A DNA stretch of 14,621 nt from NCBI GenBank assembly GCA_045636265.1, contig JAZTXD010000026.1, forward strand, positions 1 through 14,621, given 5' to 3'. Under the pieces are notes generated by a model. The model ran no database searches and was not told the origin of the DNA. It saw only the letters and a list, made by a program, of their open reading frames with translations. The position numbers and the translations under genes are program-made. The stretch is from Flemingiibacterium sp045636265. Its GTDB lineage: Bacteria > Bacillota > Clostridia > Oscillospirales > CAG-272. Shown here in pieces: positions 1 to 6,898 of this stretch (position 1 is the stretch's first letter; each line of letters opens with the position of its first letter).

Positions 1-349
1 CGTTCGTCGGCTGTGCCGCCCTGTCGCTTGTCCGATGATAGCCGCACAGATCGGGGTAATCGTTCAGCACAAATGTGTGTCTGTACCGATTCTGACCGTC
101 TTTTTGGTACTTGTCGATACGCAGTTCGCACTCAACAGCTACCTCACTGCCTTTGTCGAGGTGACGTGAGCAGAATTCAGCGCAGTTCTCCCATGCCTCG
201 ACGGTGATGTAATCGTAAGCGCGTTTGCCGTCAGCGCCCTTGTATCTGCGCGGAACACCTATCTGGAACGACGTTACCTGTTTGCCGCTCTGTGTGAGTT
301 TGAGTTCGGGCTTTTCCTGCACCCAGCCTTTGAATATACATATGTTCAT
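1..349 (-). CDS. ssb: Single-stranded DNA-binding protein, partial (3' end off window)
   Basis: Reading leftwards from ATG 349, the frame stays open to the window edge (116 codons). It opens MNICIFKGWVQEKPELKL and continues with SGKQVTSFQIGVPRRYK, an aromatic/charged stretch around DYITVEAWENCAEFC, then LDKGSEVAVECELRIDKYQ. This is the order of the SSB OB-fold: strand 1, the PELK..TxSGxxVxxFxIxV strands, the V.AW segment, and the KG..V.VEG-type turn. SSB coats and protects single-stranded DNA at the fork and recruits partners through its C-terminal tip, which lies outside the window. GGAGG sits 9 bases before the start. The start overlaps the stop of the upstream initiator gene by 4 bases, so the two are probably translationally coupled. 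The Cys residues (positions 4, 57 and 61) are unusual for SSB but do not argue against it. Confidence 0.85.
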   Translation of the reverse strand, partial: MNICIFKGWVQEKPELKLTQSGKQVTSFQIGVPRRYKGADGKRAYDYITVEAWENCAEFCSRHLDKGSEVAVECELRIDKYQKDGQNRYRHTFVLNDYPDLCGYHRTSDRAAQPTN

Positions 350-1242
350 GCGTTGCTGCCTCCGTTACTTAAATTGATCTGTTCCTGTGCCCTGCGCAGC
401 GCGGCTTCGAAAAATTCCTCGGTGTCGAAGCTCGATGTTGACGGTTCTTTTGCCGCGTCCTCTTTAGCCCAATGCACAATCGTTGCGTAGTGGCTTGCGT
501 AGTTTTTGCCGGACGTCATCATGTACTCGCCCAGCCGCTCAATCTTCGCATCAGCGTCACTGTACATCTCATGCAGCTTCTCAAACTCGGCAGCATTAAG
601 CCAGACATTACCGTAACTTCCATAGCTTTTTCTCTCTGCACTGTCCGTGTGTGGGCTGTCCGACGCAGTCGGCATACTCTCATTTTCTTTTATTTCTTTT
701 TCTTTTATTTTCTTTTCTTTTATTTGTGCATTAATCTCGGAAAAACTCGGGTTAATCTCGGAAAAACTACCGTTAATCTCAGAAAAACTATAGTTAATCC
801 CGGAATAACAATTATTGGGAACAATTGAGATAAATTTTTCTGTCTCTTGTCCACATAATATCCACAAGTTTTCCACAACGCTGATTGTCCGCTTTGAAGC
901 ACGGGTACGAACGATCTCTTGAAACCGCTTTTGAATCCCGTGTGATGTCAGCACGTTATATTTACTAAGTACATCCGCGTCCACAAGTCCCCGATCTGCA
1001 AAGAATGCGACAAGCTCTTTAACCTTTTCCTCCGGCACTCCGACGTCAAGTGAGAGCGCACATACAAGATCATCGTCATACTTTATCGCATAACCCTCAC
1101 GGAACACGGCACAGAGCAGATATATGTAACACATTACTCCTTCCGCGCCATGCCGTGCCCTGAGTGTCCGCACTTTCGGGTCGGTTGCGAAATCAACGTC
1201 AAGCGGGAAATATCGCGCTCCGTTCGAAATCGGTCGTCCCAT
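346..1242 (-). CDS. Phage replication initiator, Lin1244/DUF4373-type N-terminal domain
   Basis: 298 residues. The N-terminal ~115 residues open MGRPISNGARYFPLDVDF, then have TDPKVRTLRARHGAEGV and a LLxAVFREGYAI helix. This is the pattern of the Lin1244/Lin1753 (DUF4373) domain found in replisome-organiser proteins of Firmicutes phages, a winged-helix-like DNA-binding module. Residues 149-171 are a repeat with the seven-residue unit SFSEIN plus one variable residue. A Lys/Glu-rich run follows (about 173-188), then a C-terminal region (NVWLNAAEFEKLHEMYSD...) resembling DnaD/replisome-organiser tails. Inferred role: melt the origin and load the helicase. The repeat-coding DNA is itself a candidate origin (731-810). 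I prefer ATG 1242, with GAGG 5 bases upstream; GTG 1248 is in frame but lacks a spaced binding site. It sits between an MBL-fold gene and ssb in one operon. Confidence 0.75.
   Translation of the reverse strand: MGRPISNGARYFPLDVDFATDPKVRTLRARHGAEGVMCYIYLLCAVFREGYAIKYDDDLVCALSLDVGVPEEKVKELVAFFADRGLVDADVLSKYNVLTSHGIQKRFQEIVRTRASKRTISVVENLWILCGQETEKFISIVPNNCYSGINYSFSEINGSFSEINPSFSEINAQIKEKKIKEKEIKENESMPTASDSPHTDSAERKSYGSYGNVWLNAAEFEKLHEMYSDADAKIERLGEYMMTSGKNYASHYATIVHWAKEDAAKEPSTSSFDTEEFFEAALRRAQEQINLSNGGSNA
681..728. other. AT-rich strand-asymmetric tract, candidate DNA unwinding element
   Basis: About 45 bases of almost only T and C on the plus strand, with T-runs broken by single C or A. They encode a Lys/Glu-rich linker on the minus strand. 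It lies immediately beside the 21-bp iterons, as in lambda-type origins. An alternative is that it is simply a low-complexity charged linker. Confidence 0.5.
731..810. repeat. Four 21-bp-spaced iterons inside the initiator gene (candidate origin)
   Basis: The 17-base unit TTAATCTCGGAAAAACT occurs at 731-747 and 752-768, with one mismatch at 773-789 and three mismatches at 794-810. Spacing is exactly 21 bases (two helical turns, and in frame). On the coding strand the repeats encode the SFSEIN units. A nearly pure pyrimidine, AT-rich tract directly adjoins them at 681-725. This matches the phage lambda ori inside gene O: four iterons next to an asymmetric AT-rich unwinding region. Confidence 0.7.
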
Positions 1243-1249
1243 TGTCACC

Positions 1250-1948
1250 TCATACCGGGCAGGCAGTCACCGGAACATTTCCGCAAACAGACTGTACCCG
1301 TCTTATAAATTCTCGTTCGTTTGAGCAAGCCGCCGATAAATGCAGCAGATGTATTTCCCTTGCCGCCGAAAGATCGCACTTCTTGATGTATTCGCACAGC
1401 ATACCGATCTCCATATGCGAGCGGCTTGTTCGTTCCTTGACCTTTTCGATTATGTGTTCGTTGCGTTCGAGAATGTCCCTGTCGAAGTTGGCTTCAAGTG
1501 CGTAGATCGTAACACCGTCCGCAAACACATTAAGGTTCACGGTGTCTGTCGCAAAGTACAGCATATCGCCTCCGCGTCTGACAAGAAATCCGAGCGGTTC
1601 GGCTGCATCGTGAAATGTCCTGAAAGCAAGCACCTCAAAGCCTCCGACGTTAAACTGATCGCCTTCCTCTATAAGGTTGGCAAGCTCACCGTTCTTAAAG
1701 GTCGCCGCCGTACCGTAGGAAGTGTACACGTTGATACCGTCGCGAAGCAGTGATGAAGCAGAGAGCGCGTGGTCCTTGTGCTCATGCGTTACAAGACAGC
1801 CGACGATATTTGAAAAGTCGTGGTCAAGGCATTTTTTTAGCTTTGCGTAAGGTATTCCGCATTCGAGCAGGAGTTTTTCACCGCTTTCGCTGTCCTCTAC
1901 GATATACGCATTGCCCTTTGATGAGCTTGCAAGTGATATAAAGTTCAT
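1250..1948 (-). CDS. MBL-fold metallo-hydrolase (phage type)
   Basis: 232 residues beginning MNFISLASSSKGNAYIVE, the usual start of YycJ/WalJ-like metallo-beta-lactamase-fold hydrolases. The metal-binding motif HxHxDH is present as THEHKDH (about residues 54-60). Further candidate ligands are FATDT (about residue 134) and late histidines (SRSHMEIG and LLHLSAACS). Members of this fold cleave phosphodiester, phosphate-ester or other ester bonds using two zinc ions. Phage copies beside recombination genes are usually taken to be nucleases acting on DNA ends; that is inference here. AAGGAGG is 4 bases before ATG 1948. The gene follows the SSB-like gene by 9 bases and precedes the initiator, so it belongs to the same leftward operon. 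Confidence 0.8.
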   Translation of the reverse strand: MNFISLASSSKGNAYIVEDSESGEKLLLECGIPYAKLKKCLDHDFSNIVGCLVTHEHKDHALSASSLLRDGINVYTSYGTAATFKNGELANLIEEGDQFNVGGFEVLAFRTFHDAAEPLGFLVRRGGDMLYFATDTVNLNVFADGVTIYALEANFDRDILERNEHIIEKVKERTSRSHMEIGMLCEYIKKCDLSAAREIHLLHLSAACSNEREFIRRVQSVCGNVPVTACPV

Positions 1949-1957
1949 GTACCCTCC

Positions 1958-2617
1958 TTAAAACGGGACTGTATCTGTATTCACCGGTTCTGCATGGGTT
2001 TCACCGCTTTTTTCATCGGTTTCACCGGCTTTATCACCGTCCTTGAACGCAACTTTTTCAGCAGGTGCATACTTTGTCTGGTACTCGGTGGACTTCTTGA
2101 TCTTGTTCTGAATCCACTCGGGGAGCTTTTCGAATACCTCTGTGTTCCATTCTTCGATGATAAAGCACAGCGGTTCGCTTTCTGCGTCGGGAATCTCCAT
2201 GCGCTTCGGCGGCGCTGTGATGACGGTGATATCATTGAATGAACCGTTGTCGTTCTCTTTTACGGTAACCACTACCAGCGCGGAACGTCCCACAAGCTGA
2301 GTAACATCATAGCCGTTTTCCGATTCATCCTCGGTGATCTCCCTGCCCGTCCATGCCTCAATTGTCTTTGCAAGATTGCTTTTTTCGCTCAGAGATAAAG
2401 TAAACTCCTTTGACAGCCAGCGCGGTTTTGCTTCACCGTCAACATCGACCGTTTCACCGATTATTTCAAACAGGAACATAACCTTATTCTGATAGTTCTT
2501 GAATTTTTCCGAGTGCTGTTCGCCGAGATCGACCACTCCGACGCACACAGCCGGGTAAGTGTCAGCAGCCAGCGGCGGTACTGATGATTTTGCCTTCTTC
2601 TTCGCAAGTAATGCCAT
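1958..2617 (-). CDS. Probable phage ssDNA-binding / recombination accessory protein
   Basis: 219 residues. It opens MALLAKKKAKSS, then has ADTYPAVCVGVVDLGEQ and NKVMFLFEI, then KPRWLSKEFTLSLSEKSNL. I recall this as a family common in gut Firmicutes phages that sits between an SbcC-like ATPase and the replication initiator. The N-terminal two thirds look beta-rich, consistent with an OB-like fold. The last 30 residues are acidic/polar and end DTVPF, close to the SSB C-terminal tip (DDIPF), which binds replication and repair partners. ssDNA binding is inferred from this tail and the neighbours, not from a defined motif. ATG 2617 is supported by GAGGTG 9 bases upstream, and the gene starts 56 bases inside the upstream ATPase gene. 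A recombination mediator or annealing role (the RecT slot) is an alternative. Confidence 0.6.
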   Translation of the reverse strand: MALLAKKKAKSSVPPLAADTYPAVCVGVVDLGEQHSEKFKNYQNKVMFLFEIIGETVDVDGEAKPRWLSKEFTLSLSEKSNLAKTIEAWTGREITEDESENGYDVTQLVGRSALVVVTVKENDNGSFNDITVITAPPKRMEIPDAESEPLCFIIEEWNTEVFEKLPEWIQNKIKKSTEYQTKYAPAEKVAFKDGDKAGETDEKSGETHAEPVNTDTVPF

Positions 2618-4550
2618 TTTCTACGCACCTCAATTCTTCGTCTTCAGCCGATACCATCAGCTTTATTGTCTGTGTATTTGTTTCAAGCAGTCCGGTTACA
2701 CGTTCCGCATTGTCTATAAACAACGGTACGCTCACACCGTGATATGCCGAAAGCGCGGTTATAATGTCAAGCGCCACATTGACTCTTGCACCGTCATTCA
2801 GACTGCGGTTGAAGCCTATGCCGTTGTGAGTAGCCTCGCAGCATTCCTCAAGGCCGCCGTTCTTCTGCTCATTGAACAGCTTGAATTTCGTAATGCGGAA
2901 TCTGCTGTTTATCGAATCCTGCACGAATCCTACCTTATATCTGGTAAAATCAGCACAGAGAGAAAGGAGCTTGTCCGTTTTGTTGATCTGATCAGCGAGT
3001 CTGCGTTCCTCGGCGCGAAGTTCTTCAACTCGTTCCTTTGCTGCTTCGGCAAGCGCCGCACGAGATACTACCGCACTGAGTCCGCGCATTTTTACTTCAA
3101 TGTCGCTTATACGCTGTCTCAGCTCTGCGCGTATGCTATCACGCTCTCTTGCAAGGCGGTCGATCTCTTTCCGAGTATCCTCCTCACGTTTGTGTAAGTC
3201 TGCCAGTTTGTTGTCATAGTCGGGCATATCGGATATAACCGGAGTTTCAACGGTGTAGCCCTCATAAGCCGCAATTGCCTTATCAAGGGCGGACTTTGCT
3301 TCGTCACGGTGCTTTTCACATTCAGATACTTTCTTTTTGGCTTCTTCGACTTCTGCGCCCAATGTCATGCCATCGGCGGCGATATTGCCCAGCGTTTCAG
3401 CCTTATGCGCATCGAAAGCGTCCATTGCCTTTTTAATATCCTTGTCGTCGTAAGGTCTGCCGCAAGTCGGACACGGTTTGAGTCCGTTGAATTCCGCTTC
3501 GCTCTCGGTCTTGTAGCGTTCGCGGAGTTCCGAAAGCCGCTTTTCCTTGCCGTCTGCTATATATGCCGCATGGTTGAGGTCTGCTTCTGTAGCTCTAAGT
3601 GACGTTGCAAGCATGTTCTTTTCGGATTCAAGGCGTAACTTCTCGGCAGCACTGTCGGTATTGCGCTGTTTGCTTCGGTATTCGTCGTTTTCGAGCATGA
3701 GCGCACGGCGCTCGTTTTCAATGCGTGCAAGGGATATATTAAGCTCCGCAACAGCCTTGTCACTGCCCGCATCGGAGCTTTCCGCCCTCAGTTTGGCAGC
3801 CTGTTCGGTAAGCTGTGCGAGTTCCGCATTTGCAGATGCACTGTCGATATTGCCGTATTCGTTGATCGTGCGTATATTCTCGTCGATTCTTGGCGGCACT
3901 GCGTTTTTGGCGCTCACAATGGTTTTGCGCTGTGCTTCAAGGTATTTCCGGTAATCGGTGAACGACCGTCTGCCTATATCCTCGGCAAGCTCTGCAAAGC
4001 GTTCATCGGTACTCATAAGCGTCAGATCATCGCCGATATCGCACATATCAAAAAGTATACTGCGCTGCTCGGTCCAGTGCAGCGAGGTAAATGCGGTAAG
4101 GTTTGTAAGGAGCTTGAACAGATCTTCGTGAACAATCGCCTTGACGCTTGCTTCATACTCGGACTTCTTAAGCGGTACACCGTCGATGTAATACTCTGCG
4201 GTATTGCCTGTGTATGACTTCTCAGCCGAGCCGCGCTGCTGCTGCCATTTCTGGTAATAATGCTTTTCAAAACAGTACATTGCGCCGTCGCAGTCAAGTA
4301 CGGCATTTACCTTGGTCACAGCCTCGGGATTTTTTACTGTACCATCGGCGTTACGGGGCTCTACATCAAAATCCTTTGCGCCGTGGCTGTCCTTGTCAAA
4401 CAACAGCCAGTAAAAAGCGTCGTAAATACTTGTTTTTCCTGCGGCATTGCGGCCGTAGATCGTCCAGTCTGTACCGTTGAAGTCGAGCTCAAGGCGCGGT
4501 ATCCTTTTGAAGTTTTCAATGCTGAGTTTTATAAGGCGTATGGTTTTCAT
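2562..4550 (-). CDS. SbcC/RecF/Rad50-like AAA ATPase with zinc-hook motif
   Basis: 662 residues. The N-terminus IRLIKLSIENFKRI is the usual SMC/RecF opening. Walker A is GRNAAGKTS (residues 33-41). Two long charged coiled-coil arms (about 240-350 and 395-530) flank a CPTC hook (C360-C363, within KPCPTCGRPYDD), typical of Rad50/SbcC zinc-mediated dimerisation. Near the C-terminus, SLNDGARVNVAL (from residue 583) is the ABC signature and VPLFIDNAE (608-616) the Walker B/D-loop. Such proteins hold DNA ends and gate a partner nuclease (SbcD/Mre11). No SbcD-like gene is visible here. The length is shorter than bacterial SbcC (about 1000 residues) but usual for phage forms. AAAGGAAG precedes ATG 4550. 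The Walker B catalytic Glu position is Asn (DN instead of DE), with Glu two residues on. Confidence 0.85.
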   Translation of the reverse strand: MKTIRLIKLSIENFKRIPRLELDFNGTDWTIYGRNAAGKTSIYDAFYWLLFDKDSHGAKDFDVEPRNADGTVKNPEAVTKVNAVLDCDGAMYCFEKHYYQKWQQQRGSAEKSYTGNTAEYYIDGVPLKKSEYEASVKAIVHEDLFKLLTNLTAFTSLHWTEQRSILFDMCDIGDDLTLMSTDERFAELAEDIGRRSFTDYRKYLEAQRKTIVSAKNAVPPRIDENIRTINEYGNIDSASANAELAQLTEQAAKLRAESSDAGSDKAVAELNISLARIENERRALMLENDEYRSKQRNTDSAAEKLRLESEKNMLATSLRATEADLNHAAYIADGKEKRLSELRERYKTESEAEFNGLKPCPTCGRPYDDKDIKKAMDAFDAHKAETLGNIAADGMTLGAEVEEAKKKVSECEKHRDEAKSALDKAIAAYEGYTVETPVISDMPDYDNKLADLHKREEDTRKEIDRLARERDSIRAELRQRISDIEVKMRGLSAVVSRAALAEAAKERVEELRAEERRLADQINKTDKLLSLCADFTRYKVGFVQDSINSRFRITKFKLFNEQKNGGLEECCEATHNGIGFNRSLNDGARVNVALDIITALSAYHGVSVPLFIDNAERVTGLLETNTQTIKLMVSAEDEELRCVENGITCEEEGKIISTAAGC

Positions 4551-4574
4551 TATTTTTCTTCCTTTCGGTTAATA

Positions 4575-4922
4575 TTAATTCCATTCGAGCGTTATCCCTC
4601 TGCTTTCAAGCTCGGCTTTCATGGCGTTTGTTATGCGTTCAAGATCGGTTGTACCTACGCGGCTTTCCTTGGGAGTGTAGCAGTCCTCGCTGTAGCCTAC
4701 AAGGATTTCGTTGACCGCACTCAGTATCATCATAATACCCTTTTCACGGTAGCCGAGTCTGTCATTGAGTGCAAGCGCGAGTGCGTAAAGAAACCGCTCT
4801 GACGCTATGCCCTGTACTTCCGCCCATCGTTCCTCCGCAAGCTGATTTGCAATACCCTTTAAGGTGTTTTGCATCTCTTTCGGCAGATGGTCGAACGTCG
4901 TCTTTCCGGCGCGGGCTTTCAT
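4575..4922 (-). CDS. Hypothetical phage protein, 115 aa
   Basis: I do not recognise the function. The protein is soluble and mostly helical: MKARAGKTTFDHLPKEMQ, then ALALALNDRLGYREKGI, then a C-terminal KAELESRGITLEWN. It has no Cys-rich motif, membrane segment or obvious catalytic signature. ATG 4922 is preferred over the in-frame GTG 4925 because GGGAGG lies 7 bases before ATG. It starts a few bases after the XRE gene stop and ends 24 bases before the SbcC-like gene. It is therefore the last small gene before the replication module and probably co-transcribed with it. Confidence 0.7.
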   Translation of the reverse strand: MKARAGKTTFDHLPKEMQNTLKGIANQLAEERWAEVQGIASERFLYALALALNDRLGYREKGIMMILSAVNEILVGYSEDCYTPKESRVGTTDLERITNAMKAELESRGITLEWN

Positions 4923-4926
4923 CACA

Positions 4927-5271
4927 TCACCTCCCTGATAACGCTATCCTAAGCAAACGGTTAACAAGCTCGTCAACGGATATTCCCGTCTGCCCGGCAA
5001 GCCGCTTTGCATCTTCGCGAACGTCTGCGGTAATACGCACTATACATTCATCGGGGTTCTGCGGCTTATTGTAGCCGAGCAGGTAATCCGTAGTTACTCC
5101 GTGAAACTTTGCGATTTTAATTATAGTGCTCAACGCCGGTTCTGTGCCGTTTTCCCATTTGTTGTAGTTCGTTACGCTTTCGCCCAGCGCGGTTGCTATT
5201 TGTGCCTGCGTCATTTTTATACCACTTCGCAGTTCTCTGAGCCTTTCGGGTAACATGGTTTCAGGCTTCAT
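4927..5271 (-). CDS. XRE-family regulator with C-terminal extension
   Basis: 114 residues. A helix-turn-helix fills about residues 8-68: LRELRSGIKMTQAQIATAL, then GESVTNYNKWENGTE, then the typical XRE ending IIKIAKFHGVTTDYLLGY. The remaining ~45 residues (ECIVRITADVREDAKRL...SVDELVNRLLRIAL) resemble a ribbon-helix-helix or dimerisation tail. This combination is frequent in Firmicutes mobile elements. The role is presumably transcriptional regulation of early genes; the target is unknown. ATG 5271 overlaps the upstream stop by 4 bases, with GAGGG 8 bases before. It lies far from the immunity switch and within the early operon, so it is more likely an accessory or late-early regulator than the main repressor. 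Confidence 0.8.
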   Translation of the reverse strand: MKPETMLPERLRELRSGIKMTQAQIATALGESVTNYNKWENGTEPALSTIIKIAKFHGVTTDYLLGYNKPQNPDECIVRITADVREDAKRLAGQTGISVDELVNRLLRIALSGR

Positions 5272-5561
5272 CGCAATGCCCTCAACACCGTGCAGTCTAT
5301 GTTGTCGATTTGCTCATAGCACAACGCTATCGGTGTACCGTCGTTGACTAAGCGGCTGTGTTTGAGTGTGATTGCACGTCCGCCGCCGTTGATATGTGCT
5401 CGGAATATTTCATTTATAAGAATGTCTTTGAGGTCTATTTTTTCTTCGAGTGCGGTTACCTCGGTCGTAAGCCGCTCAACTTCGTCGCGCAAATGCTCGA
5501 TCAGCTCGGTCTGCTGCTTGATAAACCGCGCCTGCTGTGCGCACATGGTTTCGAGTGTCAT
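5268..5561 (-). CDS. Small coiled-coil protein, function unknown
   Basis: 97 residues. Residues ~8-45 (ARFIKQQTELIEHLRDEVER and on to LEEKIDLKD) form a clear heptad coiled coil. A short C-terminal domain (GGGRAITLKHSRLVNDGTPI...) follows, with no motif I know. There is no membrane segment. ATG 5561 is preceded by AGGAG at 8 bases, and that site lies inside the end of the 26-codon hydrophobic gene. It overlaps the downstream XRE gene by ATGA. It probably oligomerises or works with one of the adjacent HTH proteins, which is inference from position only. Confidence 0.65.
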   Translation of the reverse strand: MTLETMCAQQARFIKQQTELIEHLRDEVERLTTEVTALEEKIDLKDILINEIFRAHINGGGRAITLKHSRLVNDGTPIALCYEQIDNIDCTVLRALR

Positions 5562-5564
5562 GTC

Positions 5565-5645
5565 TCATTCTCCTATCATTAATATCATGCAAGCCAGCTC
5601 CACGACAAGCAGAGCCATGCAAGCAAGGTGTAAAAGTCCGGTCAT
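5565..5645 (-). CDS. 26-aa hydrophobic (single-membrane-segment) peptide
   Basis: ATG 5645 overlaps the stop of the Cys-rich gene (ATGA). The frame reads MTGLLHLACMALLVVELACM, then six more residues (ILMIGE), and stops with TGA at 5565. Almost every residue is hydrophobic, so it would span a membrane once. Its last codons carry the AGGAG used by the next gene, so it is embedded in an unbroken chain of coupled genes. Expression is not proven, but exact overlaps on both sides argue for a translated leader or a functional membrane peptide. Possible roles are superinfection exclusion, a holin-like or toxin-like peptide, or simply a coupling ORF. Confidence 0.5.
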   Translation of the reverse strand: MTGLLHLACMALLVVELACMILMIGE

Positions 5646-5914
5646 GTCTTATACCATCCATCCAAAATCCCCCGGCTGTCCCAGATAAAGTCATCATCTA
5701 TCATATCCCGTGTGGGACGCGCCGGAATAGGCGGTTCGCGATGCTCTCTGAGGTACGCTTCCCGTTCCTCAGGCGGCAGAATCAGACGCGCCGTACAGCC
5801 GTCACCGCCGGGGCAGGGGCGTTTTTTGCCTGTGTCGACGTAGTATGCGCAGTAATATTCGCTGCCGCCGAGATAGCGCCGGTATATACACGGGATGCAG
5901 TGTGCGGTCATCAT
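5642..5914 (-). CDS. Small Cys-rich, probable metal-binding phage protein
   Basis: 90 residues from ATG 5914 (a second ATG follows at once). The N-terminal half has CxxC (HCIPCIY), then YYCAYY, then DTGKKRPCPGGDGCTARL. These five Cys residues suggest a zinc-ribbon-like fold. The pattern CxxCxY...C.Y..DTGk.R.CP....CT is one I recall from small unannotated proteins of Firmicutes phages. The C-terminal half is polar (PEEREAYLREHREPP, MIDDDFIWDSRG). The start overlaps the upstream XRE gene stop by 4 bases, and the stop overlaps the hydrophobic-peptide start. The reading frame extends to 5983, but that part duplicates the end of the XRE gene in another frame and is not used. Confidence 0.65.
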   Translation of the reverse strand: MMTAHCIPCIYRRYLGGSEYYCAYYVDTGKKRPCPGGDGCTARLILPPEEREAYLREHREPPIPARPTRDMIDDDFIWDSRGILDGWYKT

Positions 5915-6324
5915 ATGCCGCCACACTCCCCCATCATGCGCGTGATCGTCGCCAATTCTTCTCGCGTCAGCCGTCCCTCGCATATGCGTTTGACTGCCGT
6001 GCGGTACGGTTCAGGCGTTGTATATGCCAGTATATACCGCTGTTCGTCAAGGCTCAGCTCCATAAACCGCATGTACAGTATCGATGCCATTTCGCTCGTC
6101 TGCGGTTCCGGGCGCGTGTTCGGCCTCCTGCTGACTGCCGGAGTCAGTTCGAGCATATCTGGTTCGCAACCAAGCAGTACGGCCAACCGCCGTATCTGGT
6201 AATGTTGAGGGTGTGACGCCTCCGTCTCCCATGAGCATATTGTCGACGGATGTACACCCATTTTATCGGCGAGCTTTGTAATCGAAAAGCCGGCGTCGAG
6301 GCGGAATTCGCGGAGTTTGTTCAC
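5911..6324 (-). CDS. XRE-family regulator, 137 aa
   Basis: Starts at GTG 6324, overlapping the previous stop (GTGA). The HTH covers about residues 1-58: LREFRLDAGFSITKLADKMG, VHPSTICSWE, then RRLAVLLGCEPDMLEL. A linker follows, then a helical C-terminal part (ASILYMRFMELSLDEQRYIL) of the sort that ends many XRE repressors and is thought to mediate oligomerisation. Its function is DNA-binding regulation; the operator is unknown. The second member of a run of HTH genes in the operon, it precedes the Cys-rich gene with ATGA coupling. Confidence 0.75.
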   Translation of the reverse strand: MNKLREFRLDAGFSITKLADKMGVHPSTICSWETEASHPQHYQIRRLAVLLGCEPDMLELTPAVSRRPNTRPEPQTSEMASILYMRFMELSLDEQRYILAYTTPEPYRTAVKRICEGRLTREELATITRMMGECGGI

Positions 6325-6521
6325 TCGGTATCACCGCCGTTCAGTATGTAGCCCACCGTCACACCGAAGAAGTCAGCCATCTTCTGCACCGACCGCGCCG
6401 TGGGTGTCGTAGCGCCTTCCTCCCACAGCATTATACTGATAGGCTCGCAGTGTATCTTGTGCGCCAGTGCGTAACGGGTAAGCCCGCGCTTTTCACGCAG
6501 TAAACGTATTCTGTCGCCCAT
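6321..6521 (-). CDS. Small Cro-like XRE HTH protein, 66 aa
   Basis: A near-minimal HTH: MGDRIRLLREKRGLTRYALA, then HKIHCEPISIMLWEEGATTP, then ARSVQKMADFFGVTVGYIL. This is the complete five-helix XRE fold with no extra domain, the size of Cro-type proteins. GAGGAG, supplied by the end of the upstream gene, lies 7 bases before ATG 6521. It overlaps the next XRE gene by GTGA. Inferred role: repressor or co-regulator of phage promoters. Its target cannot be read from the sequence. Confidence 0.75.
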   Translation of the reverse strand: MGDRIRLLREKRGLTRYALAHKIHCEPISIMLWEEGATTPTARSVQKMADFFGVTVGYILNGGDTE

Positions 6522-6522
6522 G

Positions 6523-6891
6523 TCACAGCTCCTCCGTTTGCCTTGCTATTTCGCCGACCGTCACACCGAGAGCCGCCGCCAGTGCGTTTGCCGTGAGTAT
6601 GTGGACGCATACGTCTTTCCTCTCATAGCAGCAGATGCGGGAATTTGATATGCCGGAGGTCTCGCCGAGCTGAAGCTGTGTCATTCCCAATCCGCTGCGC
6701 AATTCACGCAGACGGCGGCTGTTGAGGTATAGGCGGGTGCGCGTGTGTATCGACTGCATGTGCATGTTGCAGGTGTGCATATTCATCGCGGCACGGCGTT
6801 TGATCGCTCGCGGTACACTGTCGATGCGCGATTGCATAGCGGCGCGGCGTTTCATTACCCGCGGTGCGGCGAGTTCGATTAACGGTGTCAT
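6523..6891 (-). CDS. XRE HTH protein with Arg-rich repeated N-terminal extension
   Basis: 122 residues. The HTH is C-terminal, about residues 58-122: RRLRELRSGLGMTQLQLGET, SGISNSRICCYERKD, then TANALAAALGVTVGEIARQT. The N-terminal 57 residues are unusual: KRRAAM appears twice (MKRRAAMQSRIDSVPRAIKR, then RAAM), followed by a Met/His-rich stretch (NMHTCNMHMQSIHTRTRL). ATG 6891 is supported by GGAGGTGA 7 bases upstream. No internal Met has a comparable site, so the extension is probably translated. The basic stretch may add DNA or RNA affinity. Alternatively it is a recent upstream extension of an ordinary ~65-residue Cro-like protein. Confidence 0.65.
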   Translation of the reverse strand: MTPLIELAAPRVMKRRAAMQSRIDSVPRAIKRRAAMNMHTCNMHMQSIHTRTRLYLNSRRLRELRSGLGMTQLQLGETSGISNSRICCYERKDVCVHILTANALAAALGVTVGEIARQTEEL

Positions 6892-6898
6892 GATGCCG

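Noticed and set aside
5915..5983. N-terminal extension of the Cys-rich protein to 5983
   Set aside because: The extra residues are an out-of-frame reading of the XRE gene's end. The ATG at 5914 overlaps the XRE stop in the usual ATGA fashion.
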